Shown: positions 16,902-25,958, counted from the first letter of the stretch. The stretch: 62,658 nucleotides of DNA from Candidatus Eremiobacteraceae bacterium (GCA_035314825.1 DATFYX010000069.1:1-62658); one strand, 5' to 3'. Numbers and translations are program-made. Notes: a model not told the origin generated them from the letters alone.

Positions 16902-17545
16902 CGCGATCCTGCGCCCCGCGAGCGCTTGCGTTTCTCGAGCGACTCGAGCCAGCTGTCGATCGCCTTGAGCAGCGCGCTGTGGCCCGAGTGGATGCCTGAG
17001 AGACGCTCAAGATGGATGCCTTCGTTGAACGTGCCGACGAGCGTGACGACCGCTTCGAGCGGGAACTGGCTGCGATCGAGGCCGTACTCGTCCAGCGCCT
17101 TGTCGAGCGCTTCTGTGATCACCTTATACCACGCGCGGTCGACGTTGACGACGCGCTTGCGTATCTCGGGATCATTCCAGCCCATCGCTTGCAGCTCGTA
17201 CCATATCTTCGCGTAGCCGCTGGCCTCGTCTTCATCGAGGTAGCGCATCGCGGTGCGCCACTTCTCGATGAACGGTCCCGGCGCCGCGTACATCTCGCGC
17301 TGCCGGACGATGAGCCGGTCCGTATAGCGCTCGAGCACCTGCAGCAGCAGCTCTTGCATCGAGCCGAAGTAGTAGTGTACCAGTCCGTGGTTGAGCCCTG
17401 CCTCTTCGGCGAGCTTTCGCGTCGTGATGGCGGCGTAGCCGACGCGGACGAGCAGACGCTCGGCCGCGTCGAGGAATGCCTGCTCTGCATCTTCGCGCGC
17501 CGGCGTGATGCCGACGCGTTGGCGTTGTGTCGCTTTGATCGTCAT
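16898..17545 (-). CDS. TetR-family transcriptional regulator
   Basis: A 215-residue repressor-type protein. The N-terminal helix-turn-helix spans about residues 20-65 (AFLDAAERLLVRVGYAAITTRKLAEEAGLNHGLVHYYFGS), the classic TetR pattern. The rest is a helical ligand/dimer domain. The start ATG 17543-17545 follows GGAGGAC closely. Translation is coupled to the hydrolase-glycosyltransferase fusion, so that operon is its likely target, perhaps together with the DUF2182/DUF1326 pair upstream. An inverted repeat at 19102-19138 is a possible operator for the latter. Confidence 0.92.
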   Translation of the reverse strand: MTIKATQRQRVGITPAREDAEQAFLDAAERLLVRVGYAAITTRKLAEEAGLNHGLVHYYFGSMQELLLQVLERYTDRLIVRQREMYAAPGPFIEKWRTAMRYLDEDEASGYAKIWYELQAMGWNDPEIRKRVVNVDRAWYKVITEALDKALDEYGLDRSQFPLEAVVTLVGTFNEGIHLERLSGIHSGHSALLKAIDSWLESLEKRKRSRGAGSR

Positions 17546-17580
17546 GTCCTCCGCATGGGTTGCGTTGGCTAGTCCGTGCG

Positions 17581-18369
17581 CTACAGTCCTGGTATCGAGT
17601 GCGGTGCCAGGAGCGCGACGAGCGCGAGCGCCGCGAGCGCGATGCCCACCGGCACGACGGCGCGATCGCCGCCGGGCGCGCCCTTTTCCACCAGCATCAC
17701 CACGCCGAGGACGCCCATCCAAGCCAGATGCGCCACGCCCGCGGCGAACATCACGAGCATGAGCGCCCAGCAGCATCCCAGGCAGAACAGCGCATGCCCG
17801 ATCCCGATGCGCAAGCCGTTGGACGCGCCGCGTCGGTAGTGGCGTGCCAGGTACATGCCCGGATGCCGGCACGCGCGCAGGCACGCGTCCTTGAGCGGCG
17901 TCAGTTGATAGACCGCTGCCAGGCCCAGCGTGCCCGCGAGGATGACTTGCGAATGCGCGCCGAGCCACGCCCACGCATCGACAAGGCGATGCAGCTGCAT
18001 GTCGCCGGCGAACGCCGCTAACGCGAACGCCGTCCACACGCCGAAATACGATGCGAGGAAGAGCGCGAGCGCATGCGGGTATTCCGGCGCGTTGCGCGCC
18101 GCTGCGGCGTACATGCGGATGAAGCCGAGCGACGACGGCAGCATCATCGCCGCCGTCATCACTTGCCAGGCGCCGAGCACGATCAGTGCGCTCATCCAGA
18201 ACGGCCGTCCGCTTTCGTAGAGCGCGTGGTGATGGAGCGCCGCGGCAGTACCGCTCATCTCCGCCCAGCCGCACAGCCCCCACGCCCCGACGATCGCCGC
18301 GCCCAAGATCCCGAGGGTCCAGACGTAGCCTCTGTCCGTTGCGGTTGCGGGTGCGGTGATCGTCGCCAT
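17581..18369 (-). CDS. DUF2182 integral membrane protein
   Basis: A 262-residue polytopic membrane protein with about six or seven hydrophobic segments. It matches the DUF2182 pattern: WxxMTAAMMLPSSLGFIRMY, YLARHYRRGASNGLRIGIGHALFCLGCCWALMLVMFAAG, and a MGVLGVVMLVEK turn. Conserved Cys and Met residues led to the description predicted metal-binding membrane protein. It is usually paired with a DUF1326 protein, as here (7-bp gap). Function is unknown; a metal or sulfur-related role is only a guess. Confidence 0.85.
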   Translation of the reverse strand: MATITAPATATDRGYVWTLGILGAAIVGAWGLCGWAEMSGTAAALHHHALYESGRPFWMSALIVLGAWQVMTAAMMLPSSLGFIRMYAAAARNAPEYPHALALFLASYFGVWTAFALAAFAGDMQLHRLVDAWAWLGAHSQVILAGTLGLAAVYQLTPLKDACLRACRHPGMYLARHYRRGASNGLRIGIGHALFCLGCCWALMLVMFAAGVAHLAWMGVLGVVMLVEKGAPGGDRAVVPVGIALAALALVALLAPHSIPGL

Positions 18370-18376
18370 GATGACC

Positions 18377-19021
18377 CTAGGCCTCCATCCGGAAGTCGCC
18401 TTGGATCGCGTTGCGGTCTTTGAACGTCCACACCATGTCGTATTCGGGGATGTTCACGACGTGCTCGGACGCCTTGGAGACATATGCGGGTGCGCCGGCG
18501 ATCGTGCTGAAGACGCTGTCGCGCAGCGTCGTCGCGATTCCGGACGCGCTCGTGTAGGGCGCCATCGTCGCCCGGACCTTGTCGCCGATCACGATCGTGC
18601 CTTTGCCGCCGAACAGCTTGTGCTCGATCGGCATGTCATGGATCGCGAGGTCCTCTTTGATGAGCCCGTTGAGATCGGCTAGCGGACCGCCGAGCCGGCC
18701 GTGCCAGGCGTCGAGAATCGCCTGCCTCTGCTGCGGCGTCGCTTTGGAATCGACGTATGTGACCCGCGTCCAGCTCTTGGGCACGAGCACGTTGCCCGGG
18801 ATCTTCACGACCTGGACGTAGGTGAGGCCGGAGACGTCGATTCCGTTGATCTCGCCTTTGTCGATGTGATAGGCGTTGAACGCGTCGCACGCGCCGTTGT
18901 CGGGATCCTCTCCGATCCAGCAGCGGCACAGCGTGCGGCACGAGCACGCCTCGAGCAGCGTTCCTGTGAGCACATAGGTCCTTGCCGCCTTCTGGCTTTG
19001 GGTCTGGGTCTGCGTCGCCAT
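18377..19021 (-). CDS. DUF1326 domain protein
   Basis: A 214-residue soluble protein. The N-terminal cysteine cluster CSCRTLCRCWIGEDPDNGAC is typical of DUF1326. A region with CDAFNAYHIDKGEINGIDVSGL and a C-terminal FKDRNAIQGDF stretch complete the pattern. It is encoded directly upstream of the DUF2182 membrane protein, the usual partner. The clustered cysteines suggest metal binding, but no biochemical function is established that I can name. A probable promoter lies at 19108-19137. Confidence 0.82.
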   Translation of the reverse strand: MATQTQTQSQKAARTYVLTGTLLEACSCRTLCRCWIGEDPDNGACDAFNAYHIDKGEINGIDVSGLTYVQVVKIPGNVLVPKSWTRVTYVDSKATPQQRQAILDAWHGRLGGPLADLNGLIKEDLAIHDMPIEHKLFGGKGTIVIGDKVRATMAPYTSASGIATTLRDSVFSTIAGAPAYVSKASEHVVNIPEYDMVWTFKDRNAIQGDFRMEA

Positions 19022-19101
19022 GACTTGCCCTCCTTCGGGTCAGGGAACAGGAACCAGAGGCCGGTGGGACCCGATGCGGGTTTAGTCACACGCCTTGGTC
19101 A

Positions 19102-19138
19102 CTTGACTAAATACCACATTTACCAGCTGGTTGTCAAG
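19102..19138 (-). promoter_or_regulatory. Promoter with overlapping inverted repeat upstream of DUF1326 gene
   Basis: On the minus strand TTGACA (19132-19137) is followed after 18 bases by TATTTA (19108-19113). The spacer contains the perfect 10-bp palindrome ACCAGCTGGT (19122-19131). A wider inverted repeat, CTTGAC (19102-19107) and GTCAAG (19133-19138), brackets it. The overlap of promoter and dyads suggests repressor control, possibly by the nearby TetR protein. The -35 is consensus, but the -10 is weak. Confidence 0.5.
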
Positions 19139-19292
19139 ACCTTGAGGGGAGGTGCGTTTCTTAATGTGACCTCGAGGGCCGGGCGGCGGCCACAGGGTTC
19201 GGGCCCTCGTCTTGGAACTGTGGGGCGAATCGTGATGATGCGGTAATCGTCGCCGGCGCTTCTCGTGGCGCGCGGGCATCTAAGGTGATTCG

Positions 19293-21017
19293 ATGCAGCC
19301 CACCTTCCCGCCGCCCGAAGCGCTGCGGCGCCCGCCGATACGGCTTGCCGACATCGCCGTCGTGCTGGGCGCGCTCACCGTCCTCGCGATCTTGGCGAAG
19401 GTCGGATCCGGGATGTTCGTCGGCTTCACGCCGCCGAAGCTGGTCCCTCACATCAGCCTCGATCCGCACAACCTTCCCGGATATGCGGCGCGCTCGACGC
19501 TGCGCATGTTCATCGCGCTCTTCTGGTCGCTGCTCTTCACCTTGGTCTACGGCTACGCCGCGGCGCGCAGCCGCCGCGCGGAACGCGTGCTGGTACCGCT
19601 GCTCGACGTGTTGCAGTCGGTGCCGGTCCTCGGGTTTCTGTCCATCACCGTCACCGGCTTCATCGCGCTGTTCCCAGGGAGCTTGATCGGCCTCGAGTTC
19701 GCCTCGATCTTCGCCATCTTCACGGCGCAGGCATGGAACATGACGTTCTCGTTCTACCAGTCGCTGCGTTCGGTCCCCAAAGAGCTGGATGAGGCCGCGT
19801 CGCTCTACCGTTTCTCTGCTTGGCAGCGTTTCGGCAAGCTCGAGCTGCCGTGGGCGATGATCCCGCTTGTCTGGAACGCGATGATGAGCTTCGGCGGCGG
19901 ATGGTTCTTCCTCGCCGCCAGCGAGTCGATCAGCGTGCTCAATCAGAGCTACACGCTACCGGGCATCGGCTCGTACGTCGCCGCCGCCGTCGCAGCGAGA
20001 AACCTGCACGCGCTCGGCTACGCGGTGATCGCCATCGCGATCGTGATCACGATCGTCGATCAGCTCTTCTGGCGCCCGCTGGTCGCGTGGGCCGACAGGT
20101 TCCGGTTCGAGCAGAGCGCCTCAGCCGAACCGCCGCGCTCGTGGGTCTACGACCTCATCCGCGCCGCAGATCTGCCCAACGCGATCGACCGGGCGTTCGG
20201 GCCGGCGCGCGACTGGCTTACGCTGCGCCTGGTCGCGCTGACCAAGCCGCGCGAGAAAGCATCGTTCGAGCCCGGCAGCATGCCGGACAAGGTCTACAAT
20301 GGTGCGCTTATCCTCGTGACCGCGGCGCTGATCGCGGTCGCCGCCGATTTCGTGCTGCGCACCGTCGGCGTCGGCGAGGTCGGCAAGGTCCTTCTGCTCG
20401 GGCTGGCCACCATGGGGCGCGTGTTCATCTTGCTGGTGTTCGCCACGTTGGTGTGGACGCCCGTCGGCGTCGCCATCGGTTTCAATCCGCGCCTCGCGCG
20501 CCTCGCCCAACCGATCGCGCAGTTCCTCGCCTCGTTCCCCGCGAACTTCGTGTTCCCGTTCGCGACCCTCGCCTTCATCGTCTACCATATCCCGATCAAC
20601 TGGGGGTGCATCTTGCTCATGGCGCTCGGCGCTCAATGGTACATCCTCTTCAACGCGATCGCCGGTGCGCAGACCGTGCCGACGGAGCTGCGCGAGATGA
20701 CCGATGACCTCGAAGTGCGCGGCTGGCTGCGCTGGCGCCGGCTCATCATCCCCGGCATCTTCCCGTCGTGGGTGACGGGCGCGATCACCGCCAGCGGCGG
20801 CGCGTGGAACGCCAGCATCGTCTCCGAGATCGTGTCGTGGGGCTCGACGACGCTCACCGCGTTCGGACTGGGGACGTACATCGCGGACGCGACGAGCAAA
20901 GGCGACTGGCCGCGCATCACGTTGGGCGTCAGCGTGATGAGCTTGTTCGTCGTCGTGATCAACCGCGTGGTGTGGCGGCGCTTGTACCGCCTTGGAGAGA
21001 CGAGGTTCGCCCGATGA
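19293..21017 (+). CDS. ABC importer permease, double (fused) NitT/TauT type
   Basis: A 574-residue membrane protein with two binding-protein-dependent permease domains in one chain. The first (about 60-270) carries the EAA-like loop ELDEAASLYRFSAWQRFGKLELPWAMI; the second (about 370-570) has TELREMTDDLEVRGWLRWRRLIIPGIFPSW. Each is an NrtB/SsuC-like half, so one polypeptide can form the whole pore. The stop overlaps the start of the ATPase gene (ATGA). No binding protein is encoded alongside, so the substrate is unassigned. Confidence 0.9.
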   Translation: MQPTFPPPEALRRPPIRLADIAVVLGALTVLAILAKVGSGMFVGFTPPKLVPHISLDPHNLPGYAARSTLRMFIALFWSLLFTLVYGYAAARSRRAERVLVPLLDVLQSVPVLGFLSITVTGFIALFPGSLIGLEFASIFAIFTAQAWNMTFSFYQSLRSVPKELDEAASLYRFSAWQRFGKLELPWAMIPLVWNAMMSFGGGWFFLAASESISVLNQSYTLPGIGSYVAAAVAARNLHALGYAVIAIAIVITIVDQLFWRPLVAWADRFRFEQSASAEPPRSWVYDLIRAADLPNAIDRAFGPARDWLTLRLVALTKPREKASFEPGSMPDKVYNGALILVTAALIAVAADFVLRTVGVGEVGKVLLLGLATMGRVFILLVFATLVWTPVGVAIGFNPRLARLAQPIAQFLASFPANFVFPFATLAFIVYHIPINWGCILLMALGAQWYILFNAIAGAQTVPTELREMTDDLEVRGWLRWRRLIIPGIFPSWVTGAITASGGAWNASIVSEIVSWGSTTLTAFGLGTYIADATSKGDWPRITLGVSVMSLFVVVINRVVWRRLYRLGETRFAR

Positions 21018-22360
21018 GCGCTGCGCTGATCGCCTGTCAGAACGTCTCGAAGCGCTTTCCCTTGCCCGAGGGAAAGGGCGAATTCACCGCGATCAGCGAC
21101 ATCTCGCTCGAGGTGCGCGCCGGCGAGGTGCTCGCGCTGCTCGGCCGCAGCGGCAGCGGCAAGAGCACGCTGCTGCGCATCATGGCCGGTCTCATCCCGG
21201 CCAGCGACGGCGACGTCATCAGCGGCGGCGTGCCGTTGCGCGGCGCAAATTCCGATGTGGCGATGGTGTTCCAGAGCTTCGCGCTGCTGCCGTGGCTGAC
21301 CGTGGTCGAAAACGTCGAGATCGGGTTAGAAGCGCGCGGCGTGGGGCGAGTGGAGCGTTTTCGGCGCGTGCTCAAGTCGATCGATCTCGTCGGACTCGAC
21401 GGCTTCGAAGACGCGTACCCGAAAGAGCTTTCGGGCGGCATGAAGCAACGCGTCGGCTGCGCGCGCGCGCTGGTCATGGAGCCCAAGGTCTTGTTCATGG
21501 ACGAGCCGTTCTCAGCGCTCGACGTCCTCACCGCTGAGAACCTGCGCGGCGAGATCGACGACCTGTGGAATGCGGGGTCATTCCCGTCTCAAGCCATCCT
21601 CCTGGTCACCCACAACATCGAGGAGGCGGTCATCCTTGCGGACCGGGTGATCGTCTTGGGTTCGAACCCCGGCCATATCCGCGGCGAGGTGCTCATCGAT
21701 CTCAAGCGGCCGCACACGCGCGCGGACGATCGCTTCAAGGACCTCGTCGATCACCTGTATACGGTGATGACCAAACAGGACGTCGCGGTCGAGTCCTTGG
21801 CCGCGCCCGAAACGCCGGAAACGGCTGCCAAACGCCTGGCGCGATCGCCGTTCGCGCAGCCGTTGCCGCACGTGCGCATCGGCGGCATCAGCGGCCTGCT
21901 CGAGCTGCTCGCCGAGCAGCCCGGGGGCAAGGAGGACGTCGCCGATCTCGCCGAGCGGCTTGCCGTCACGGTGGACGATCTGCTCGCGCTGCTCGACGCA
22001 TGCGTGCTGTTGGATTTCGTGCGCATCAGCGACGGCGAAGTGACGCTGACCGACTTGGGGCGCGATTTCGCCACCACCACCATCCTGCGCAGCAAAGATC
22101 TCTTCCGCCAGCAGCTGCTGTCGCGCGTGCCGCTGTTCGAGTCCATCGTGCGCACGCTGCGCAACAAACAGAGCAAGTCGATGCGGGCGGATTTCTTCCT
22201 CGATCTGTGGGATGAGTATTTCCCGCGTGAGGACGCGCAGCGTCAGTTCGCGACCGCGGTGGACTGGGCGCGCTATGCCGAACTCTTCGAGTATGACGCG
22301 GCGGAGGGCATGGTCTTCTTGCCGGAGGAGGCGGACCAGCGCGTGCCCTTCCCGACGTGA
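21014..22360 (+). CDS. ABC importer ATPase with C-terminal AAA-associated domain
   Basis: A 448-residue ATPase. Residues 1-250 are a NitT/TauT-type ABC domain with Walker A GRSGSGKST, signature LSGGMKQRVGCARAL, Walker B VLFMDEPFSALD and switch His in LLVTHNIEE. The last 180 residues or so are a separate helical domain (LLELLAEQPGGKEDVADLAERLAVTVDDLLALL) of the AAA-associated type that follows some ABC ATPases and resembles a winged-helix unit. It is translationally coupled to the double permease. The longer open frame upstream is out of frame with the permease gene and not real. Confidence 0.9.
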   Translation: MSAALIACQNVSKRFPLPEGKGEFTAISDISLEVRAGEVLALLGRSGSGKSTLLRIMAGLIPASDGDVISGGVPLRGANSDVAMVFQSFALLPWLTVVENVEIGLEARGVGRVERFRRVLKSIDLVGLDGFEDAYPKELSGGMKQRVGCARALVMEPKVLFMDEPFSALDVLTAENLRGEIDDLWNAGSFPSQAILLVTHNIEEAVILADRVIVLGSNPGHIRGEVLIDLKRPHTRADDRFKDLVDHLYTVMTKQDVAVESLAAPETPETAAKRLARSPFAQPLPHVRIGGISGLLELLAEQPGGKEDVADLAERLAVTVDDLLALLDACVLLDFVRISDGEVTLTDLGRDFATTTILRSKDLFRQQLLSRVPLFESIVRTLRNKQSKSMRADFFLDLWDEYFPREDAQRQFATAVDWARYAELFEYDAAEGMVFLPEEADQRVPFPT

Positions 22361-22372
22361 CGCGCCGCCCTG

Positions 22373-23398
22373 CTAGGGGCGCCGCCCCGCGAGCCGCACG
22401 ATCACTTCTTCAAGCGCCTGGTCGGCTTGCCGGCGGCCGGTGAGCGAGCGCTCGAGCGCCGCCATCGTCACGTCCACCCGCTCTTTGAGCTCTCTCTTGC
22501 TCAGATCGCGCCCGACGCCCAACAACTTATTGACGCGCCACGCATTCTGACCGGTCGCAGCCGCGTATTCGGTGCCGCGCGCGCCGTTGCGCAGCTCCCA
22601 GATGATCTGTTGCTCCGCCGCCAGCCAGATGAGCGGCCCGATCGCGTCGCCGGGTTCGCTCACCAGTTCTTTGGCCAACGTCAGCGCAAGCTCGGCTTTG
22701 CCCTCATTGATCGCGCCCGCCAAATCCCAGAACTTGACGTCAGAACTGGGTAGCGCATACTCGCGCACGTCCGCCTCTTTGATGTCCTTCTTCAGGAGTG
22801 AGAGCAGCTCGAGCGCGTTCTTGATCTCGCTGACGTTCTCGATCGATGCGAGCGCGAGGGCGGCTCCCTTGTCGATTTTGACGCCCAATCGCGCCGCATG
22901 CGACTCGATGTAGCGCTCGCAGCCGGCGGCGTTGAGCGTCACGTCGACGATGAGCGACTCCGCTGCCGCCTTTGCAAACGCTGCCGCCTCGTCCGCCGGC
23001 TTGCGGCCTTGAGGCCGAGCCGGCTTACCCGAATGATCGACGATCAGCAGCGCGTGCTCCGGCACGTGTTCCGCGGCCTCGGCGATCTCGTCGCGCTGCT
23101 CTTTCTTGAGGTCGATCGTGCCGCGCACGACCACGACGCGCCGCCCGGCGAGGAACGGTAGCGCCGCGGTCTTCTCTTCGATGGTGCTGAAATCGTCGGT
23201 CGCGCGCGCGTCGATCACGTCCACGTTGAGCGGGCGCAGCGATTCGTCGGGCAGCGCCGCGGCGAGCAGGCGCGCCAGCACCTCGTCGGCGAGCACCGGC
23301 TCCTTGCCCGCGATGACGACGAGCCGCGGCGGTTCCTTGACCGGGCTCTCCATGAACGCCAGGTATCCGACCTTGCCGGCCGCCTTCTTCGCCGGCAT
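22373..23398 (-). CDS. holA: DNA polymerase III delta subunit
   Basis: Clamp-loader wrench subunit that opens the sliding clamp. The 341 residues are the normal length. The N-terminal domain starts LVVIAGKEPVLADEVLARLL and carries the strand-helix pattern FLAGRRVVVVRG; the C-terminal helical domain has KFWDLAGAINEGKAELAL, LIWLAAEQQIIWELRN and RELKERVDVTMAALERSLTGRR. These fit HolA, although similarity is modest, as usual for this subunit. It lies two bases after mtnA on the same strand and converges with the ABC ATPase gene. Confidence 0.88.
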   Translation of the reverse strand: MPAKKAAGKVGYLAFMESPVKEPPRLVVIAGKEPVLADEVLARLLAAALPDESLRPLNVDVIDARATDDFSTIEEKTAALPFLAGRRVVVVRGTIDLKKEQRDEIAEAAEHVPEHALLIVDHSGKPARPQGRKPADEAAAFAKAAAESLIVDVTLNAAGCERYIESHAARLGVKIDKGAALALASIENVSEIKNALELLSLLKKDIKEADVREYALPSSDVKFWDLAGAINEGKAELALTLAKELVSEPGDAIGPLIWLAAEQQIIWELRNGARGTEYAAATGQNAWRVNKLLGVGRDLSKRELKERVDVTMAALERSLTGRRQADQALEEVIVRLAGRRP

Positions 23399-23400
23399 TG

Positions 23401-24492
23401 CTATGACGGCGCTGTAGCGGTCGAATTTATTCGACCGAGCGCGGTGATCGCGGAGCCATACGGGGGCATCAATACCCCCTCTTCCGTGATGAACGCGGTA
23501 ATGAGGCGCGCCGGCGTGACGTCGAATGCGGGGTTGGCGACCGGGGTATCGGGCGGCGCGACCGGTTGTCCGCGCACGGTGCGCACTTCGGCCGGATCGC
23601 GCTCCTCGATGACGATGTCGGAGCCCGATTGGGTGTCCGGATCAAACGTCGAGCGCGGCGCCGCCACGTAGAACGGGATGCCGTGCTCGCGCGCGAGCAC
23701 GGCCAAAGGGTAGGTGCCGATCTTGTTTGCGGTGTCGCCGTTGGCGGCGATGCGATCGGCGCCGACGACCACGGCCCCGATGTCGCCGCGCTGCATGAAA
23801 TGCCCCGCCATGCCGTCGACGATCAGCGTGAACGGGATAGCGTCCTGCAAGAGCTCGAACGCGGTCAAGCGTGCGCCCTGCAGCTGGGGCCTCGTCTCAT
23901 CTACGAACACGCCGCGCAGTTTGCCGTCGCGCCACGCGGAGCGGATCACGCCGAGCGCGGTGCCGTACCCGCCGGTCGCGAAGTCGCCGGTGTTGCAGTG
24001 CGTGAGGACGGTGACGCCGTTCGAGAGAAGGGCCGCCCCGTTATCGCCGATGCGATGGCACGCCTCGACGTCCTGCGCGTGCAGCCGCCGCGCTTCGTCC
24101 TGCAGCAGCACCGCGACCGCCTCGGGCGGCGTGCCGCCGTTCGTGCGCCGCTTCGCGTCGTTGAGCAATTCGTGCACGGCCCACGACAAGTTCACGGCCG
24201 TCGGACGGGCCGATTCGAGCGTCTGTGCGGCGTCGGACAGCATCGCGAGAAAATGGTCCGGGCTGTCGGCCTTCGCGGCAGCGGCGAGCGCTGCGATCGC
24301 CATGCCGTACGCACCGGCGATGCCGATCGCAGGCGCGCCGCGCACACGCATCTCGCGGATGGCCTCGGCCACAGCAGCCGGCGTCGTCAGCGACACGACC
24401 TCGGTGAATTCAGGCAGCTTCGTCTGATCGATGATGCGGAGCACGCCGGGCTCGTACTCGATATGCGCCGGCCGCGGCGCTCCCGGCGTCAT
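23401..24492 (-). CDS. mtnA: Methylthioribose-1-phosphate isomerase
   Basis: Isomerises MTR-1-P to MTRu-1-P in methionine salvage. The 363 residues contain MRVRGAPAIGIAGAYG, the catalytic Cys region LTHCNTGDFATGGYGTALG and the Asp motif GADRIAANGDTANKIGTYPLA. The start at ATG 24490-24492 overlaps the aminotransferase stop. The protein ends GRINSTATAPS: this tail is encoded by a copy of the repeated palindrome just before the TAG at 23401-23403, so the normal C-terminus appears to have been replaced or extended by it. The related eIF2B-alpha fold makes family confusion possible, but the motifs are MtnA-like. Confidence 0.94.
   Translation of the reverse strand: MTPGAPRPAHIEYEPGVLRIIDQTKLPEFTEVVSLTTPAAVAEAIREMRVRGAPAIGIAGAYGMAIAALAAAAKADSPDHFLAMLSDAAQTLESARPTAVNLSWAVHELLNDAKRRTNGGTPPEAVAVLLQDEARRLHAQDVEACHRIGDNGAALLSNGVTVLTHCNTGDFATGGYGTALGVIRSAWRDGKLRGVFVDETRPQLQGARLTAFELLQDAIPFTLIVDGMAGHFMQRGDIGAVVVGADRIAANGDTANKIGTYPLAVLAREHGIPFYVAAPRSTFDPDTQSGSDIVIEERDPAEVRTVRGQPVAPPDTPVANPAFDVTPARLITAFITEEGVLMPPYGSAITALGRINSTATAPS
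23414..23437. repeat. Palindromic repeat in mtnA 3' end
   Basis: GTAGC plus CGGTCGAATTTATTCGACCG, identical over 24 bases to the copies at 9449 and 40903. It is translated on the minus strand as GRINSTAT in the last residues of MtnA. holA starts only 2 bases after the mtnA stop, so the repeat is effectively an intercistronic element that has become coding. Confidence 0.9.
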
Positions 24493-25799
24493 GCGCGCGC
24501 GAACTCGCGTCCGGCGATCGTGAACGCTTCGTCGAGCACGCGCACGGCCTCGTCCGCCTGCTCGCGCGTGATGATCAATGGCGGCTGGATCCGAAGGGTG
24601 CTGGCATATAGCCCGCCGCGCCCTATCAACAGCCCCTCGTCCTTGCACACGTCGAGAACGCGCTCGGCGGCTTGGCCCGCCGGCTCCTTGGTCCTGCGGT
24701 TGCGCACGAGTTCGACGCCGATCATCAGGCCGCGTCCGCGGACGTCGCCGATGATCGGATGTTTTTCGGCCAGCGCTCGAAGCCGCGCCATCAGGTGCTC
24801 GCCGACCACGGCGGCGTTTTGGGTCAGACCTTCGCTCTCGATGACGTCGAGCGTCGCCGCTGCTGCACGCGATGAGAGCGGATTGCCGCCGAAGGTGTTG
24901 ATGTGCGGCCCCTTATAGGCGTCGGCGATCTCGCGCCGCGCCACGACGACCGAGATCGGCAAGCCGTTGCCCAGTCCCTTGGCGGACGTCACGATATCGG
25001 GCGTGACGCCCCAATCGCTGATCCCGAACAGGTTATGGCCGAGCCGTCCCCAGGCCGTCTGCACCTCGTCGGCCACGAACAGGATGCCGTGCCGGTCGAG
25101 AATCTCTTTGACGACGCCGTAGTACTCGGGTGGCGGCGTGATGATGCCGCCGACGCCCTGGATGGTCTCGGCATAGAAGGCGGCGACGTGGCCGGAGGTC
25201 TCGGTCTGGATGACGTCCTCCACCGCTTTGGCGCAGGCGATCTCGCACGATGGATACGTCAGATTCAGCGGACACCGATAGCAGTACGCATTCGGTGCGA
25301 ACGCGACTTTGGACGGCTCGGCGCCGAAGTTGCGCCACGCCGACAAGCCGGTGATGCCCACCGTCCACGCCGAACGCCCGTGATACGCATGCGCCAGCGC
25401 GATGAACTCGGAGCTCTTGGTGAAATGCCTGGCCAGCACGGCGGCAAGCTCGTTCGCCTCGGTCCCGGAGTTGCCGATGAACACCTTGTCCAGCCCTGTC
25501 GGCGACGCGTTCGAGAGCTTCTCGGCCAGATCCAGCATCGGCTCGTTGAGGTAGAGCGTCGAGGTGTGCACGATCTTGTCCACTTGATCGTGCACCGCGG
25601 CCGCGACCGCCGGGTGGTTGTGCCCGGCCACGAGCACCGCGATGCCCGCGAAAAAGTCCAGATAGCGCCGGCCGTCCTCATCCGTGACATACGCGCCGTC
25701 GCCCGACACGAGCGTGAGCGGCTCGGGATAGTACGTCTTCGCGCAATCCATGAGGTACGCGGCCTTGCGCGCCGCGCTCGAGCTTGCCACTTTAGCCAT
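24489..25799 (-). CDS. Class-III PLP-dependent aminotransferase
   Basis: A 436-residue class-III aminotransferase. It has the cofactor region GNSGTEANELA, HAYHGRS, the Asp motif LFVADEVQTAWGR and the Schiff-base Lys in TSAKGLGNGLPISVVV. The pattern is nearest to AGXT2/GABA-type aminotransferases; a short Cys-containing loop, YCYRCPLNLTYPSCEIACA, is typical of the broad 4-aminobutyrate or alanine-glyoxylate group. The amino donor cannot be fixed from sequence. It is upstream of and coupled to mtnA, and divergent from the kdp operon with a 159-bp gap. Confidence 0.88.
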   Translation of the reverse strand: MAKVASSSAARKAAYLMDCAKTYYPEPLTLVSGDGAYVTDEDGRRYLDFFAGIAVLVAGHNHPAVAAAVHDQVDKIVHTSTLYLNEPMLDLAEKLSNASPTGLDKVFIGNSGTEANELAAVLARHFTKSSEFIALAHAYHGRSAWTVGITGLSAWRNFGAEPSKVAFAPNAYCYRCPLNLTYPSCEIACAKAVEDVIQTETSGHVAAFYAETIQGVGGIITPPPEYYGVVKEILDRHGILFVADEVQTAWGRLGHNLFGISDWGVTPDIVTSAKGLGNGLPISVVVARREIADAYKGPHINTFGGNPLSSRAAAATLDVIESEGLTQNAAVVGEHLMARLRALAEKHPIIGDVRGRGLMIGVELVRNRRTKEPAGQAAERVLDVCKDEGLLIGRGGLYASTLRIQPPLIITREQADEAVRVLDEAFTIAGREFARA

Positions 25800-25874
25800 G
25801 ATGCGGCCGAGTTCTGCGAGCGGGCAGTTTTGTCCCGGCGTCCCAGCCGCTTGACGCCGAGGGGTCGCAAATAT

Positions 25875-25895
25875 CCGAACGGATGGACCGTTCGG
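25875..25895. promoter_or_regulatory. Inverted repeat upstream of kdp operon
   Basis: CCGAACGG and CCGTTCGG form perfect 8-bp arms around a 5-base centre, 63 bp before the first kdp-region ORF. A shorter dyad, CTGGAC and GTCCAG with 4 bases between (25933-25948), lies 10 bp before that ORF. They are candidate operator sites in the divergent promoter region shared with the aminotransferase gene. No clear -35/-10 pair is visible, and neither dyad is followed by a T run, so they do not look like terminators. Confidence 0.4.
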
Positions 25896-25958
25896 AGGAT
25901 GGCCCGCGTCTTGACCTTATGCTAGGATGCCCCTGGACAACCGTCCAGAGGCTTGAAA

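Noticed and set aside
15684-17216. Plus-strand open frame of 510 codons
   Set aside because: It is the antisense of the hydrolase-glycosyltransferase fusion and the TetR gene, with the Arg/Asp/Val-rich composition typical of shadow frames at high GC.
22361-22400. Terminator between the ABC ATPase gene and holA
   Set aside because: A short GGGGC/GCCCC dyad lies within the holA coding end, with no T run. Support is too weak.
25800-25958. c-di-AMP (ydaO-type) riboswitch before kdp
   Set aside because: The 159-bp gap shows two simple dyads but none of the conserved ydaO core segments that I can recognise.
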